A stretch of 64,000 bases of DNA from assembly GCA_963819735.1 (NCBI GenBank), contig CAWFXC010000001.1, positions 1,612,001 to 1,676,000 on the forward strand. The letters run 5' to 3'. A program made the position numbers and the translations under genes. Position 1 is the first letter of the stretch; each line of letters opens with the position of its first letter. The notes under the pieces are model-generated. The model had not been told where the DNA came from, ran no database searches, and saw only the letters and a program-made list of their open reading frames with translations. This DNA comes from CAWFXC01 sp963819735. GTDB lineage: Bacteria > Actinomycetota > Acidimicrobiia > IMCC26256 > DASPTH01. Below are positions 21,601 through 29,478 of this stretch, piece after piece.

Positions 21601-22830
21601 ATGAGCGCACAGCCGGCAATCCTGAACACGGGACGGGTCCTCGTCGCCGACGGGGTCGTGTACCTGCGCGAGCTGGAGGAGACCGACAGTGAGGTCGTGC
21701 GGATCGTGGCCGAGGCCGACGATCCGGTCGCGGCCACGAGCCAGTGCCTGCGGGTCGGAGCGCGTGCGTTGCGCGCCGCGCACGTGAGTGTCGATGTCGA
21801 CCTGATCGAGCGGTCGTTCTCCGAGCTCGAGACGCGCTTCGAGTCGCGCGTCACCGACGCGGTCGACGAGATCGCGCGCACCAGCGCCGGTTTGCTCGAC
21901 GAAGAGGATGGCGCGCTCGCCGGCACGCTCACCGCGTTCCGCACCGACATCGACCAGTTGCTCGGCGACACGTTCGACGCCGACTCCAAGGTGAGTGTGC
22001 TGGCGAAGATCGAGGGGCTCGTCCTCACCACGATGAAGGGTCTCATCACGCCGGAGATCGCCGACAGCCCGATCGGCCGGCTCAAGACGGAGTTGGTCGA
22101 CACCGTGCAGCGCGAGGTGAGCGACGTCGCCGACGAGCTGCGCCGCGTCACCGAGCACCTCGGCATCTCCGACGCCACCGCCGACGTCTACGAGCACACC
22201 ACCGGCAAGGGCTTCGACTACGAAGACATCGTCGACGAGTGCGTGAGCACGTTGGCTGCGGGCTACGGGGACCTCGCCGAGAACACGGCCAAGCAGTCGG
22301 GCTCGACCGCGTCGCAGGTGGGCGACGAAGTCGTCACGCTGAACCGCGACGACACGCACGGGGTCGAGGCCCGGTTCACGCTCGAGATGAAGAACCGTCC
22401 GCTCAACATGCGCAAGGCGATGGCCGAGCTCGAGGAAGCGCTCGCCAACCGGGAGGCGCTCGCCGCCATTGCGGTGTTCCGCTCGCAGGACCAGGCGCCC
22501 ACTGCGGTGCCGTTCCAGCACTACGACGACAAGGCGATCGTGGTGCTCGACCCCGACGACGGTGACGACTCCGCCCTGCGCCTCGCCTACATGTGGGCGC
22601 GCTGGACCGTGCGCAAGGGGCTCAGCGCGTGCGAGCAGGAAGAGCTCGACCTCGAGCGCATCCACTGCCTGCTCGACGACGCCTGCCGCGCGCTCGAGCG
22701 TCACACCGCGATCAAGCGCTTCCACACCCAGGCGAAGAAGAGCATCGACCAAGCCGCGGAGCAGGTGAGTGGCCTGGTCGACGAAGTGAAAGAGAGCCTC
22801 GACGAGCTCGACGCCGAACTCCGCACCTGA
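21601..22830 (+). CDS. coiled-coil protein with a possible PD-(D/E)XK-like core
   Basis: A 409-residue protein without signal peptide. Residues 60-190 are heptad-rich (IERSFSELETRFESRVTDAV). From about 203 the sequence KGFDYEDIVDECVSTLAAGY, then GD at 241-242, and RFTLEMKNRP with Glu262-x-Lys264 give a helix-GD-ExK pattern reminiscent of restriction-endonuclease folds and of DUF2130. ELEEALANREALAAIAVF follows, like the strand-helix after ExK. The C-terminus is another coiled coil (IDQAAEQVSGLVDEVKESL). ATG 21601. It may be a DNA-handling protein; that is inference from the motif only. Confidence 0.7.
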   Translation: MSAQPAILNTGRVLVADGVVYLRELEETDSEVVRIVAEADDPVAATSQCLRVGARALRAAHVSVDVDLIERSFSELETRFESRVTDAVDEIARTSAGLLDEEDGALAGTLTAFRTDIDQLLGDTFDADSKVSVLAKIEGLVLTTMKGLITPEIADSPIGRLKTELVDTVQREVSDVADELRRVTEHLGISDATADVYEHTTGKGFDYEDIVDECVSTLAAGYGDLAENTAKQSGSTASQVGDEVVTLNRDDTHGVEARFTLEMKNRPLNMRKAMAELEEALANREALAAIAVFRSQDQAPTAVPFQHYDDKAIVVLDPDDGDDSALRLAYMWARWTVRKGLSACEQEELDLERIHCLLDDACRALERHTAIKRFHTQAKKSIDQAAEQVSGLVDEVKESLDELDAELRT

Positions 22831-22860
22831 TCACCGGTCCGTCTCGACTGCGAAGGTCGC

Positions 22861-22874
22861 GGCCGCGCGCGGCC
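22861..22874. terminator. GC hairpin between convergent genes
   Basis: A perfect 14-bp palindrome, GGCCGCGCGCGGCC, lies between the stops of the genes ending at 22830 (+) and 22897 (-), followed by a second pair GATCGC...GCGATC (22875-22898). It has no T-run, as is common for actinobacterial terminators. Placement is the main evidence. Confidence 0.35.
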
Positions 22875-22896
22875 GATCGCAGACTGCGCGCCGCGA

Positions 22897-23394
22897 TCAG
22901 CCCAGGACGTTGCCGTACATCTCGCCGAGGGGATCGCTGATCAACTCGAGGCGGACGCCGTCGGGATCGGCGAAGTACAACGAGGAGCCGCTGATGTGCT
23001 GGTAGGGCACGCCGGCGTCGTCGAGTTTGGCCTTGAGCTGCGCCCACCGATCGGGGCTCACCGAGATCGCCAGGTGCTGCAGCCCGCCGAGCACCTCGGC
23101 GTAGGGGCCGAGGTCGAGGCCGGGGAAGTCGAAGAACGCCAACGCGTTGCCATTACCGATGTCGAAGAAGAAGTGCGTCGAGCCGTGGTAGTCGCGGTTC
23201 TCGAACATCTCGGTGAGCGGGAACTCGAGTAGGTCCTGGTAGAAGCGCACCGTCTGCTCGACGTCGGAGCACATCAACGCCACGTGGTGCACACCCCGCG
23301 CCGACGACGGCGGACGTTCCGCGTGCAGGTACTCGGCCCGGATCCGATCGCGCTCGGCCTCGATGGCGTCGTAGTCGAGCGTCGTATCGGGCAT
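22897..23394 (-). CDS. VOC-family protein (glyoxalase/dioxygenase fold)
   Basis: A 165-residue protein. The VOC module starts ARGVHHVALMCSDVEQTVRF and YQDLLEFPLTEMFENRD; LQHLAISV and LYFADPDGVRLELIS complete the paired beta-alpha-beta-beta-beta units. The His in HHVAL, the His in LQHLAIS and the Glu in LELIS are the usual metal ligands, so it may be a metal-dependent lyase or dioxygenase. The N-terminal 30 residues are a helical extension. ATG 23394 follows GGAGG by 7 bases. The substrate is unknown. Confidence 0.88.
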   Translation of the reverse strand: MPDTTLDYDAIEAERDRIRAEYLHAERPPSSARGVHHVALMCSDVEQTVRFYQDLLEFPLTEMFENRDYHGSTHFFFDIGNGNALAFFDFPGLDLGPYAEVLGGLQHLAISVSPDRWAQLKAKLDDAGVPYQHISGSSLYFADPDGVRLELISDPLGEMYGNVLG

Positions 23395-23503
23395 GCCCTG
23401 ACCTCCGAATCGCGCGCGGTGCTTCCCCGATCGTACGCGTGTCGGTGCGGTGTGGACCCGCTCCGACATGCGTGCGCCGCCATGCAGATGAGAGTCTGCA
23501 CCG

Positions 23504-24427
23504 GTGACCGCGTCCCCCGACCCTGTTCTCCCGCGCCCACCCGCCGACGCCGAAGGCGGAGCAGAAGGAGAAGGAGAGGTGGAAGGACAAGGAGAAGGAG
23601 ACGGAGAGGTGGGAGGGGAAGAAGAGGCGGAGCCGGCGGAGTTTCCGAGCTACGTCGGCGCGCTCGGGATGAAGATGTGGGTCGAGGACGGCGTGACCCA
23701 CGGCCGGGCCGAGATCATCCCCGAGATGTTCGCCCCCGGCACCGACCGCATGCGCGTCGGCGTGCTGGCCACGATGGTCGACATGGTTGCCGGCTCGCCG
23801 CCGCCCGGCGCCATCAACCCCACCGTCGACCTCGGCGTCTCCCTCCTGGGTCGCCCACCGTCGGGCGGCGCCATCCACTTCGTGTGTCGCCCGGCCAAGG
23901 TCGGCCGTCGGCTCTTCGTCGGCGAGACCCTCATCGACGCCGGCGATCCCGACCGCCCCTTCGCTCGTTCGCTGTGCACGTTCATGAACGAGCTGATCCC
24001 CGACGCCCGGATGCACGCCATGCGGCCCACGGTGCATCTCGACGCACCATCCTTCGACGACGCGCTCCGTCCCCGGTTCGTCGACGACGCGACCATCGAG
24101 ATGGACGCCCACCCGTCCGTGTGCAACGGCCCGAGCGGCACGATCCAGGGCGGCGCGCAGTCTCTCCTCGCCGAGATCATCGCCGAACGCGCGCTCGCGG
24201 CATGTGGCGACGGCGAATACCGCGTCGTCGACCTCGACGTCCGCTTCCTCAATCGCGTGCGCACCGGACCCGTCACCGCCACCGCCGAGATCCTCCCGAG
24301 CGACCGCAGCCCCGAATTCGACGACGGCATCCGCGTGCGCGTGCCCATCGTCGAGCTCGGCCGCGACTCACCAACCTCTCCCGACCGGATCGTCTCCTTG
24401 GTGTCGCTCCGGCTCCGGCCGGTCTGA
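23504..24427 (+). CDS. double hot-dog thioesterase-like protein with Gly/Glu-rich N-terminus
   Basis: A 307-residue protein. Residues about 15-45 are a low-complexity run of alternating Gly and Glu (GEGEVEGQGEGDGEVGGEEE), encoded by GGAGA repeats. Two hot-dog units follow: YVGALGMKMWVEDGVTHGRA with VLATMVDMVAG, and VCNGPSGTIQGGAQSLLAEI with VVDLDVRFLNRVRTGPVTA. The second has the PaaI-like helix motif. It probably hydrolyses acyl-CoA. GTG 23504 keeps the repeat; a later start after it is possible if the repeat is untranslated. It is convergent with the SDR, whose stop is 6 bp away. Confidence 0.8.
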   Translation: MTASPDPVLPRPPADAEGGAEGEGEVEGQGEGDGEVGGEEEAEPAEFPSYVGALGMKMWVEDGVTHGRAEIIPEMFAPGTDRMRVGVLATMVDMVAGSPPPGAINPTVDLGVSLLGRPPSGGAIHFVCRPAKVGRRLFVGETLIDAGDPDRPFARSLCTFMNELIPDARMHAMRPTVHLDAPSFDDALRPRFVDDATIEMDAHPSVCNGPSGTIQGGAQSLLAEIIAERALAACGDGEYRVVDLDVRFLNRVRTGPVTATAEILPSDRSPEFDDGIRVRVPIVELGRDSPTSPDRIVSLVSLRLRPV

Positions 24428-24433
24428 AACGAG

Positions 24434-25263
24434 CTACGAGGAGCGCATCTGGTCGCGCATGCGCTCGCCGTAGTGCGGCTGGTGACAGTTGAGGCCGCCG
24501 TTGATCGGGATCTCCTGGCCGGTGATGAACTTCGACTCGTTCGACGCCAGGAACAGCGCGAGGTACGCCACGTCGAGCGGTTCCCCGAGGTAGGGCGTCA
24601 GCACGTTGCGCAACAGGATGTCGGTCATCTCGGGCTTCTCGTTGGCCTTGAACGCCGGCGTGCGGATCGGCCCCGGCATGATCACGTTGCAACGGATGCC
24701 CGCGGGCCCGCCCTGCGTGGCGACGTACGTGGTGAGCACGTTGATCGCCGCCTTCGACGCCCCGTACGCGGTGCGGCTGAGATCGCCGAGCTTCGACGAC
24801 GTCGACGACATGTTGATGATCGACCCACCCCCGCCGTCGCGCATGATCGGGATCGCGTACTTGCAGCCCAGCATCGTCCCGCGGGCGTTCACCGCCATGA
24901 TGTGGTCCCACACGTCGACGTCCATGTTTTCGATCAGGCCGTCGCGGGCGAACTCGATCGGCTCCGAGACCGTCGCGTTGTTGTGCAGCACGTCGAGCCG
25001 GCCGAACGCGTCGACCGTCGCCGCGATCATCGCCGCCACCTGGGCTTCGTCGCTCACGTCGACCTCGACGCCCACCGCGCGCCCCCGGCCGCGATCACAT
25101 CGGCGGCCACGCGATCGGCCTCGGCGGGGCGGATGTCGGCGATCGCCACCGCCGCGCCCTCGGCCGCGAGGAGGTGCGCGGTCGCCTCCCCGATCCCGGA
25201 CCCACCCCCGGTCACGATCGCGACCTTGCCTTCCACTCGCCCCGAGCCCTCGACTCTGCCCAT
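24434..25263 (-). pseudogene. short-chain dehydrogenase/reductase, one frameshift
   Basis: The first frame starts MGRVEGSGRVEGKVAIVTGG with the NAD(P)-binding TGGGSGIG. At about 25083, in a run of G and C, the reading shifts one base (AADVIAAGG to RAVGVEVDVSDEAQV). After that NNATVSEPIEF, INMSSTSSKLG, and the catalytic YGASK (Tyr-x3-Lys) are present, ending in GLNCHQPHYGERM. The joined product is about 275 residues, a classical SDR oxidoreductase. ATG 25263 follows GGGGAG. The shift sits in a G-run and may be an assembly error. The substrate is unknown. Confidence 0.85.
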
Positions 25264-25390
25264 TACATGCTCCCCATCCGCGCGCGTTCGCGACCCGAAT
25301 TCGGGCGTGGCGTGACCGTATCGACCGCCGCCGCGAGGGGCCAACGAGCGCGCGAAACGGAGGCCTTCCGCCGAGTCGTATGGTGAGGTC

Positions 25391-25549
25391 ATGAACGCGC
25401 CCGAGAAGACGTTCTTCCGCCGTGCCAACGGCGTCCTCATGATCCGCGAGGCCGACGGTCGCGTGCGCCCCGCCACCCTCGAGGAGACCGCCGAGATCTC
25501 CACCAAGGCACCCCGCCGCCGCTGGTTCCGGCGCACGCCGAAGTCCTGA
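25391..25549 (+). CDS. small basic protein
   Basis: A 52-residue protein, MNAPEKTFFRRANGVLMIRE, then VRPATLEETAEIS, ending in an Arg-rich tail (PRRRWFRRTPKS). A short GAGG lies two bases before the ATG, which is too close for a good ribosome site. It is upstream of the 17-bp repeats. It resembles a real protein in composition and has no shadow gene opposite. Function unknown. Confidence 0.5.
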   Translation: MNAPEKTFFRRANGVLMIREADGRVRPATLEETAEISTKAPRRRWFRRTPKS

Positions 25550-25706
25550 AGAGCTGACGAGCTGACGACGGCCCGCCGCGCCGTGGCAAACCCTCGAGTC
25601 GATGCCGCGCTCGCGATCCTGGTGCTGGCCATCAGGGCCGCGCTGGTCAACTCCGCGCCTGCGCGCGAAGCAGCGGCGGCGACACCGGGCACGCTCACCA
25701 CTCTCC
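25550..25706. other. no gene recognised before the repeat block
   Basis: About 160 bases of GC-rich sequence with no supported gene, leading into the tandem repeats. With the repeat and pyrimidine tract it makes a 500-bp gene-free stretch up to 26048. Confidence 0.5.
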
Positions 25707-25791
25707 GCTTCGGCTGACCACCCGCTTCGGCTGACCACCCGCTTCGGCTGACCACCCGCTTCGGCTGACCACCCGCTTCGGCTGACCACCC
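25707..25791. repeat. five tandem copies of a 17-bp unit
   Basis: GCTTCGGCTGACCACCC is repeated five times without interruption. Because 17 is not a multiple of three, the antisense frame cycles through three readings (GGQPKR, VVSRSG, WSAEA), which shows it is not coding. Confidence 0.95.
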
Positions 25792-25801
25792 GCCTGCTTG
25801 T

Positions 25802-25918
25802 GTCCTTCTTTCACCGCTTTTCGCGCCTCTCTTCCCCGCCCACTTCCCTTCCCCGCCCACTTCCCCCTTTTGCTTCTTCTTCCCTCTCCTCCGTCCCCTC
25901 CCTCTCCTCCCACCCTCC
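25802..25918. repeat. polypyrimidine tract containing a second 17-bp duplication
   Basis: An almost pure C/T stretch on the plus strand. Inside it TTCCCCGCCCACTTCCC occurs twice in tandem (25832-25848 and 25849-25865), the same 17-bp period as the neighbouring repeat block but a different sequence. It could form unusual DNA structure; no gene is seen here. Confidence 0.85.
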
Positions 25919-26048
25919 AACGTCCCAACTGCAACGGCGGTTGCAAGCACGTTGCACGCGCGGCGAAGGGTTCCGGGGCGTGCGTTGCATGGCGCGCGGC
26001 GCACGATCGGCCTTCGAGGCAAGTCCGATCTCGGGAGGGAGATTCGTC

Positions 26049-26552
26049 ATGTCGCTCGTCTGCGGCTCGATCGAGCGGCGCGCATCCGACGTCGTCATCC
26101 GCCAGCCCACCGCCGCCAATCGTTCGGCGATCGAAGCGATGTTCGCCAGGTGCAGCGTCGAATCCCGCTACGCGCGCTTCCTCGCGCCCGTTCCCGAGAT
26201 CCCGCCCGCCCACCTGGCGCGGATCATCACGCCGTCGGCCGACGACGAAGCGTGGATCGGTGTGGCGCGCCACGATCCCGACACGGTCGTCGCCCTCGCG
26301 AGTTGGGCCCGACGCGGCGAAGACGCCGAAGTCGCATTGCTGGTCGAGGATTCCTGGCAACGCCACGGGATCGGCAGCGCCCTGCTCCGGATCCTGGGCG
26401 ACCGGACCGCGAAGGCAGGGGTCTGCCGGTTGACCGCGTCGGTGCTCCGGGAATCGAAGCACGTGTTGCAGATGCTCCGCGCCGTGCTCGGACCGACATG
26501 TATCCGATCCGATGGCTACGTGAGCGAAGTGACGATCGATCGCTGCGCCTGA
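26049..26552 (+). CDS. GNAT-family N-acetyltransferase
   Basis: A 167-residue protein with the GNAT fold: VVIRQPTAANRSAIEAMFAR, VALASWARRGEDAEVALLVE (strand 4) and the acetyl-CoA loop WQRHGIGSALLRIL (Q/R-x-x-G-x-G). The C-terminal half is less typical. ATG 26049 lies about 11 bases after GGGAGGG, so spacing is loose; an in-frame start at 25989 would add 20 residues. The substrate is unknown. Confidence 0.83.
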   Translation: MSLVCGSIERRASDVVIRQPTAANRSAIEAMFARCSVESRYARFLAPVPEIPPAHLARIITPSADDEAWIGVARHDPDTVVALASWARRGEDAEVALLVEDSWQRHGIGSALLRILGDRTAKAGVCRLTASVLRESKHVLQMLRAVLGPTCIRSDGYVSEVTIDRCA

Positions 26553-26687
26553 TCCCGATTCCGCCGCGCCGACCCGCCGATGCGCCGATGACTTTCGGTC
26601 GCCGGTTCCGTCGAACCATTGATGGCTGTCTTCGTAGCGAGCGATGTCGGTGATCGTGCGGGATCGGCTTCATTAGGATCCACTCCC

Positions 26688-27671
26688 GTGGCCGTGCGCG
26701 AACCCTCAGTAGCGCTGTCCGATTTGGAGGCGTTCCGCCGAGAATTGACCGGCTACTGCTACCGGTTGCTCGGTTCGGGTTCGGAGGCCGAGGACGCGGT
26801 CCAGGAAGCGATGTTGCGGGCGTGGCGCAACGCCGAGAGCTTCGAGGGCCGCTCCAGCGTGCGGTCGTGGCTCTATCGCATCGCCACGAACGTGTGCTTC
26901 GACATGCACCGCCAGGTGCAGCGCCGGGCCCGGCCCATGGAAATGGGCCCCTCGTCGCCCCCCGACGAATCGCGCCTCGGGCCGATGCTGCCCGAAGCCC
27001 TGTGGGTCACCCCTATCCCTGATGCGCGGGTCGCACCGGAAGGGGCGGATCCCGCGGAGATCGCCGAGTACCGCGAGTCGATCCGCCTCGCGTTCGTCAC
27101 CGCGCTCCAACACCTCCCGGCCCGCCAGCGCGCCGCGCTCATCCTCTGCGAAGTGCTGCGGTGGCAGGTCGCGGAAGTCGCGGAGCTGCTCGACACCAGC
27201 GTGGCCGCGATCAACAGCGCGCTCCAACGCGCCCGGGCGACACTCCGCGAGCTGTCGGGCGACGCCCCGGCCGAAGCGTTGGACGGCGGTGACGCCGAGC
27301 TCCTCGAGCGCTACGTCGACGCGTTCGAGCGTTACGACATCGAGCGACTGGTCTCGCTGTTGCGCGACGACGCCATCCAGTCGATGCCGCCGTTCGAGCT
27401 GTGGCTCCAGGGCGCGCGCGACATCGGCCGCTGGATGGTCGAACCCGGGCCCAGCGCCTGCCGCGGTTCTCGCCTCCTGCCCACGTCGGCCAACGGTTCT
27501 CCGGCGTTCGGGCAGTACCGGCCCGACCCCGCCGGTGGATTCGCGCCGTGGGCGTTGCAGGTGCTCGAGATCTCAGCGGGGAAGATCACCGGGATGAGCT
27601 TCTTCCTGGCCTTCCTCGACCCCGAGCGGCTGTTCGCCGAGTTCGGTCTGCCCCTCCACCTCGACGCGTAG
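26688..27671 (+). CDS. ECF sigma factor of the SigG/TIGR02960 type with SnoaL-like C-terminus
   Basis: A 327-residue sigma-70 family protein. Region 2 (FRRELTGYCYRLLGSGSEAE, DAVQEAMLRAWRNAESFEGR) and region 4 (LQHLPARQRAALILCEVLRW, QVAEVAELLDTSVAAINSAL) are complete. Between them, PSSPPDESRLGPMLPEALWV with TPIPDARV is the TIGR02960 signature. From about 205 a SnoaL-like domain follows (ELLERYVDAFERYDIERLVS), which usually modulates this group. It redirects RNA polymerase to its own promoters. GTG 26688 is used. No anti-sigma gene is adjacent. Confidence 0.9.
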   Translation: MAVREPSVALSDLEAFRRELTGYCYRLLGSGSEAEDAVQEAMLRAWRNAESFEGRSSVRSWLYRIATNVCFDMHRQVQRRARPMEMGPSSPPDESRLGPMLPEALWVTPIPDARVAPEGADPAEIAEYRESIRLAFVTALQHLPARQRAALILCEVLRWQVAEVAELLDTSVAAINSALQRARATLRELSGDAPAEALDGGDAELLERYVDAFERYDIERLVSLLRDDAIQSMPPFELWLQGARDIGRWMVEPGPSACRGSRLLPTSANGSPAFGQYRPDPAGGFAPWALQVLEISAGKITGMSFFLAFLDPERLFAEFGLPLHLDA

Positions 27672-27881
27672 GCCGGACAGCTCCAACAGCGCGCGCAGTT
27701 CGGGCGCGACCTCGGCGAGCACGATGCCACCACCGAGGCGTCCCGCGAGCAGGGACAGGCGCGCGACGCGGTCGACACCGCTGAGGTCGGGGGCCCCGGG
27801 TCCTCCGAGCACGCCGCGGGCGAGCACCGCGCCGTCGCGGCCCACGACCGTCACCCGGCACCACTGTTCGACCGTCGCCAT
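27573..27881 (-). CDS. small protein antisense to the end of the sigma gene
   Basis: A 102-residue protein: MATVEQWCRVTVVGRDGAVL, then LAGRLGGGIVLAEVAPELRA, LLELSGLRVEVEGQTELGEQ and VEEGQEEAHPGDLPR. This pattern recurs in actinobacteria as an uncharacterised family, recalled rather than searched. Its 3' 99 bases overlap, antisense, the 3' end of the ECF sigma gene at 26688-27671. The overlap is unusual, but both frames look protein-like. ATG 27881. The role is unknown. Confidence 0.72.
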   Translation of the reverse strand: MATVEQWCRVTVVGRDGAVLARGVLGGPGAPDLSGVDRVARLSLLAGRLGGGIVLAEVAPELRALLELSGLRVEVEGQTELGEQPLGVEEGQEEAHPGDLPR

Positions 27882-28022
27882 CGCAGAGTGGACGAGTGAT
27901 GTGAGCGGATCTCATCGGCCGCGATGACTTCCGGGCCCGGGTTCCGTCGAACTGCACGAACGACGATCTTCCTTCTTGACCAGAACCCGAACCCGAACGA
28001 ACCAGAACGACAGGAGCACACC

Positions 28023-28799
28023 ATGACCACTCGTGACCACGCCCCGCTCGGATCGCCGTGCTGGGTCGATCTGTGGACGTCCGACGTCGACGGCAGCCGG
28101 AAGTTCTACAGCGAGCTCTTCGGCTGGGAGGCGCAGGAGCCGAGCCCCGAGTTCGGCGGTTACTTCATGTTCACGCGCCACGGCATCCCCGTCGCCGGCG
28201 CGATGGGTGACATGGGCGACGACATGCCGGCCAACGACACGTGGAAGATCTACCTGAACACCGACGACATCACCAAGACCATCGACGCCGCGACCGCCGC
28301 CGGGGCGCAGATCATCGGGACCGCCACGCCGATCGCCGACCTCGGCACGATGGCCGTGCTGATCGACCCGACCGGCGCGCACCTCGGCGCATGGGAGCCG
28401 GGCACCTTTCCCGGCTACACGGTGTTGGGCGAGCACGGCGCGCCGAGCTGGTCCGAGCTGCACACCCGCGACCACGCCGCGGCGGTTGCCTTCTACCAGT
28501 CGGTGTTCCACTGGGACACGAACACCGTCGGTGACACCGACGAGTTCCGCTACACCGTCATGCAGAACCCCGAGGGCGACGGTGAGCTGGCCGGGATCAT
28601 GGACGCGGGAGCGTGGCTCCCCGAGGGTGTGCCCGCGCACTGGTCGATCTACTGGGAGGTCGACGACGCCGCGGCCACGATCGACCGGGTCAAGGCGCTC
28701 GGCGGCTCGGTGGTGATGGACGTCGAAGCCACTCCCTACGGTCGCCTGGCCACCGTCGCCGACCCGGCCGGCGCCCAGTTCAAGCTCCGCACGTCCTGA
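28023..28799 (+). CDS. double VOC-domain protein (CFP30B/hydroxylase-like)
   Basis: A 258-residue protein made of two VOC modules: SPCWVDLWTSDVDGSRKFYS with FYSELFGWEAQEP, and PSWSELHTRDHAAAVAFYQS with FHWDTNTVG. The end is the strand GRLATVADPAGAQFKLRTS. It belongs to the actinobacterial VOC family often annotated as hydroxylase or 27 kDa antigen Cfp30B; the activity is not established. ATG 28023 follows an AGGAG site. It precedes the secreted repeat protein. Confidence 0.85.
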   Translation: MTTRDHAPLGSPCWVDLWTSDVDGSRKFYSELFGWEAQEPSPEFGGYFMFTRHGIPVAGAMGDMGDDMPANDTWKIYLNTDDITKTIDAATAAGAQIIGTATPIADLGTMAVLIDPTGAHLGAWEPGTFPGYTVLGEHGAPSWSELHTRDHAAAVAFYQSVFHWDTNTVGDTDEFRYTVMQNPEGDGELAGIMDAGAWLPEGVPAHWSIYWEVDDAAATIDRVKALGGSVVMDVEATPYGRLATVADPAGAQFKLRTS

Positions 28800-28892
28800 T
28801 CCACACGCGTTCCTCGGCAATCCATTCGGCGACAAGCTCCGTACATCCTCGAAACCCCACGAAAGACACACGAAGACGAGGAGAGTCCGGAC

Positions 28893-29435
28893 ATGAAGCG
28901 ATTGGGCACACCGCGAGCATCGACATGGGGAACGCCGATCGGGCGAATCGCGGCCGCGGTCCTGGCGATCGGTGCGCTGTCGGCGATGGTCATGGCGCCG
29001 ACCGCCGCCGGTGCCGCGACCAACGCCACCGCGACCACCGTCTCGACGGCCAAGGACACCAAGCTCGGCACGATCCTGGTGAGCGGCACCACCGTCTACA
29101 CGTTGAAGCCGAGCAAGACGAAGTGCACGGGCAAGTGCCTGAAGGTCTGGCCGCCGGTCCTCTTGCCCGCGGGCACGATGGCCCCGACCGCCGGTACCGG
29201 GGTCGACGGATCCAAGCTGGGCACCGTCGCCGCGGCCAACGGCGCGCTGCAGATCACGTACGGCGGCAAGCCGCTCTACTGGTTCGCCAAGGACAAGACC
29301 GCCGGTCAGGTCCACGGCAACGTGAAGGACGAGTGGGGCAAGTGGTCCAGCGTGACCACCGCCAAGGCGAGCTCCGGTAGCTCGGGCGGTTCCGACAACA
29401 AGACCAACGCGGGCACCGGAGGGACGTCGTTCTAG
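28893..29435 (+). CDS. secreted protein with conserved Yx(F/W)xxD-type repeats (PF03640)
   Basis: A 180-residue exported protein. Signal peptide GRIAAAVLAIGALSAMVMAP with cleavage near GAAT; no lipobox cysteine is seen. The mature part has two repeats of the COG4315 type: TKLGTILVSGTTVYTLKPSK with CTGKCLKVWPP, and LQITYGGKPLYWFAKDKTAG. A Gly/Ser-rich tail follows. Cysteines CTGKC may form a disulfide or bind metal. GAGGAG lies upstream of ATG 28893. The function of the family is unknown. Confidence 0.85.
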   Translation: MKRLGTPRASTWGTPIGRIAAAVLAIGALSAMVMAPTAAGAATNATATTVSTAKDTKLGTILVSGTTVYTLKPSKTKCTGKCLKVWPPVLLPAGTMAPTAGTGVDGSKLGTVAAANGALQITYGGKPLYWFAKDKTAGQVHGNVKDEWGKWSSVTTAKASSGSSGGSDNKTNAGTGGTSF

Positions 29436-29478
29436 TGCCGCAGTCCACCGTCGATCCGTCGCACACTTCGACACCGCC

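Noticed and set aside
25707..25791. CRISPR array
   Set aside because: The 17-bp units are directly abutting with no spacers, and no cas gene is near.
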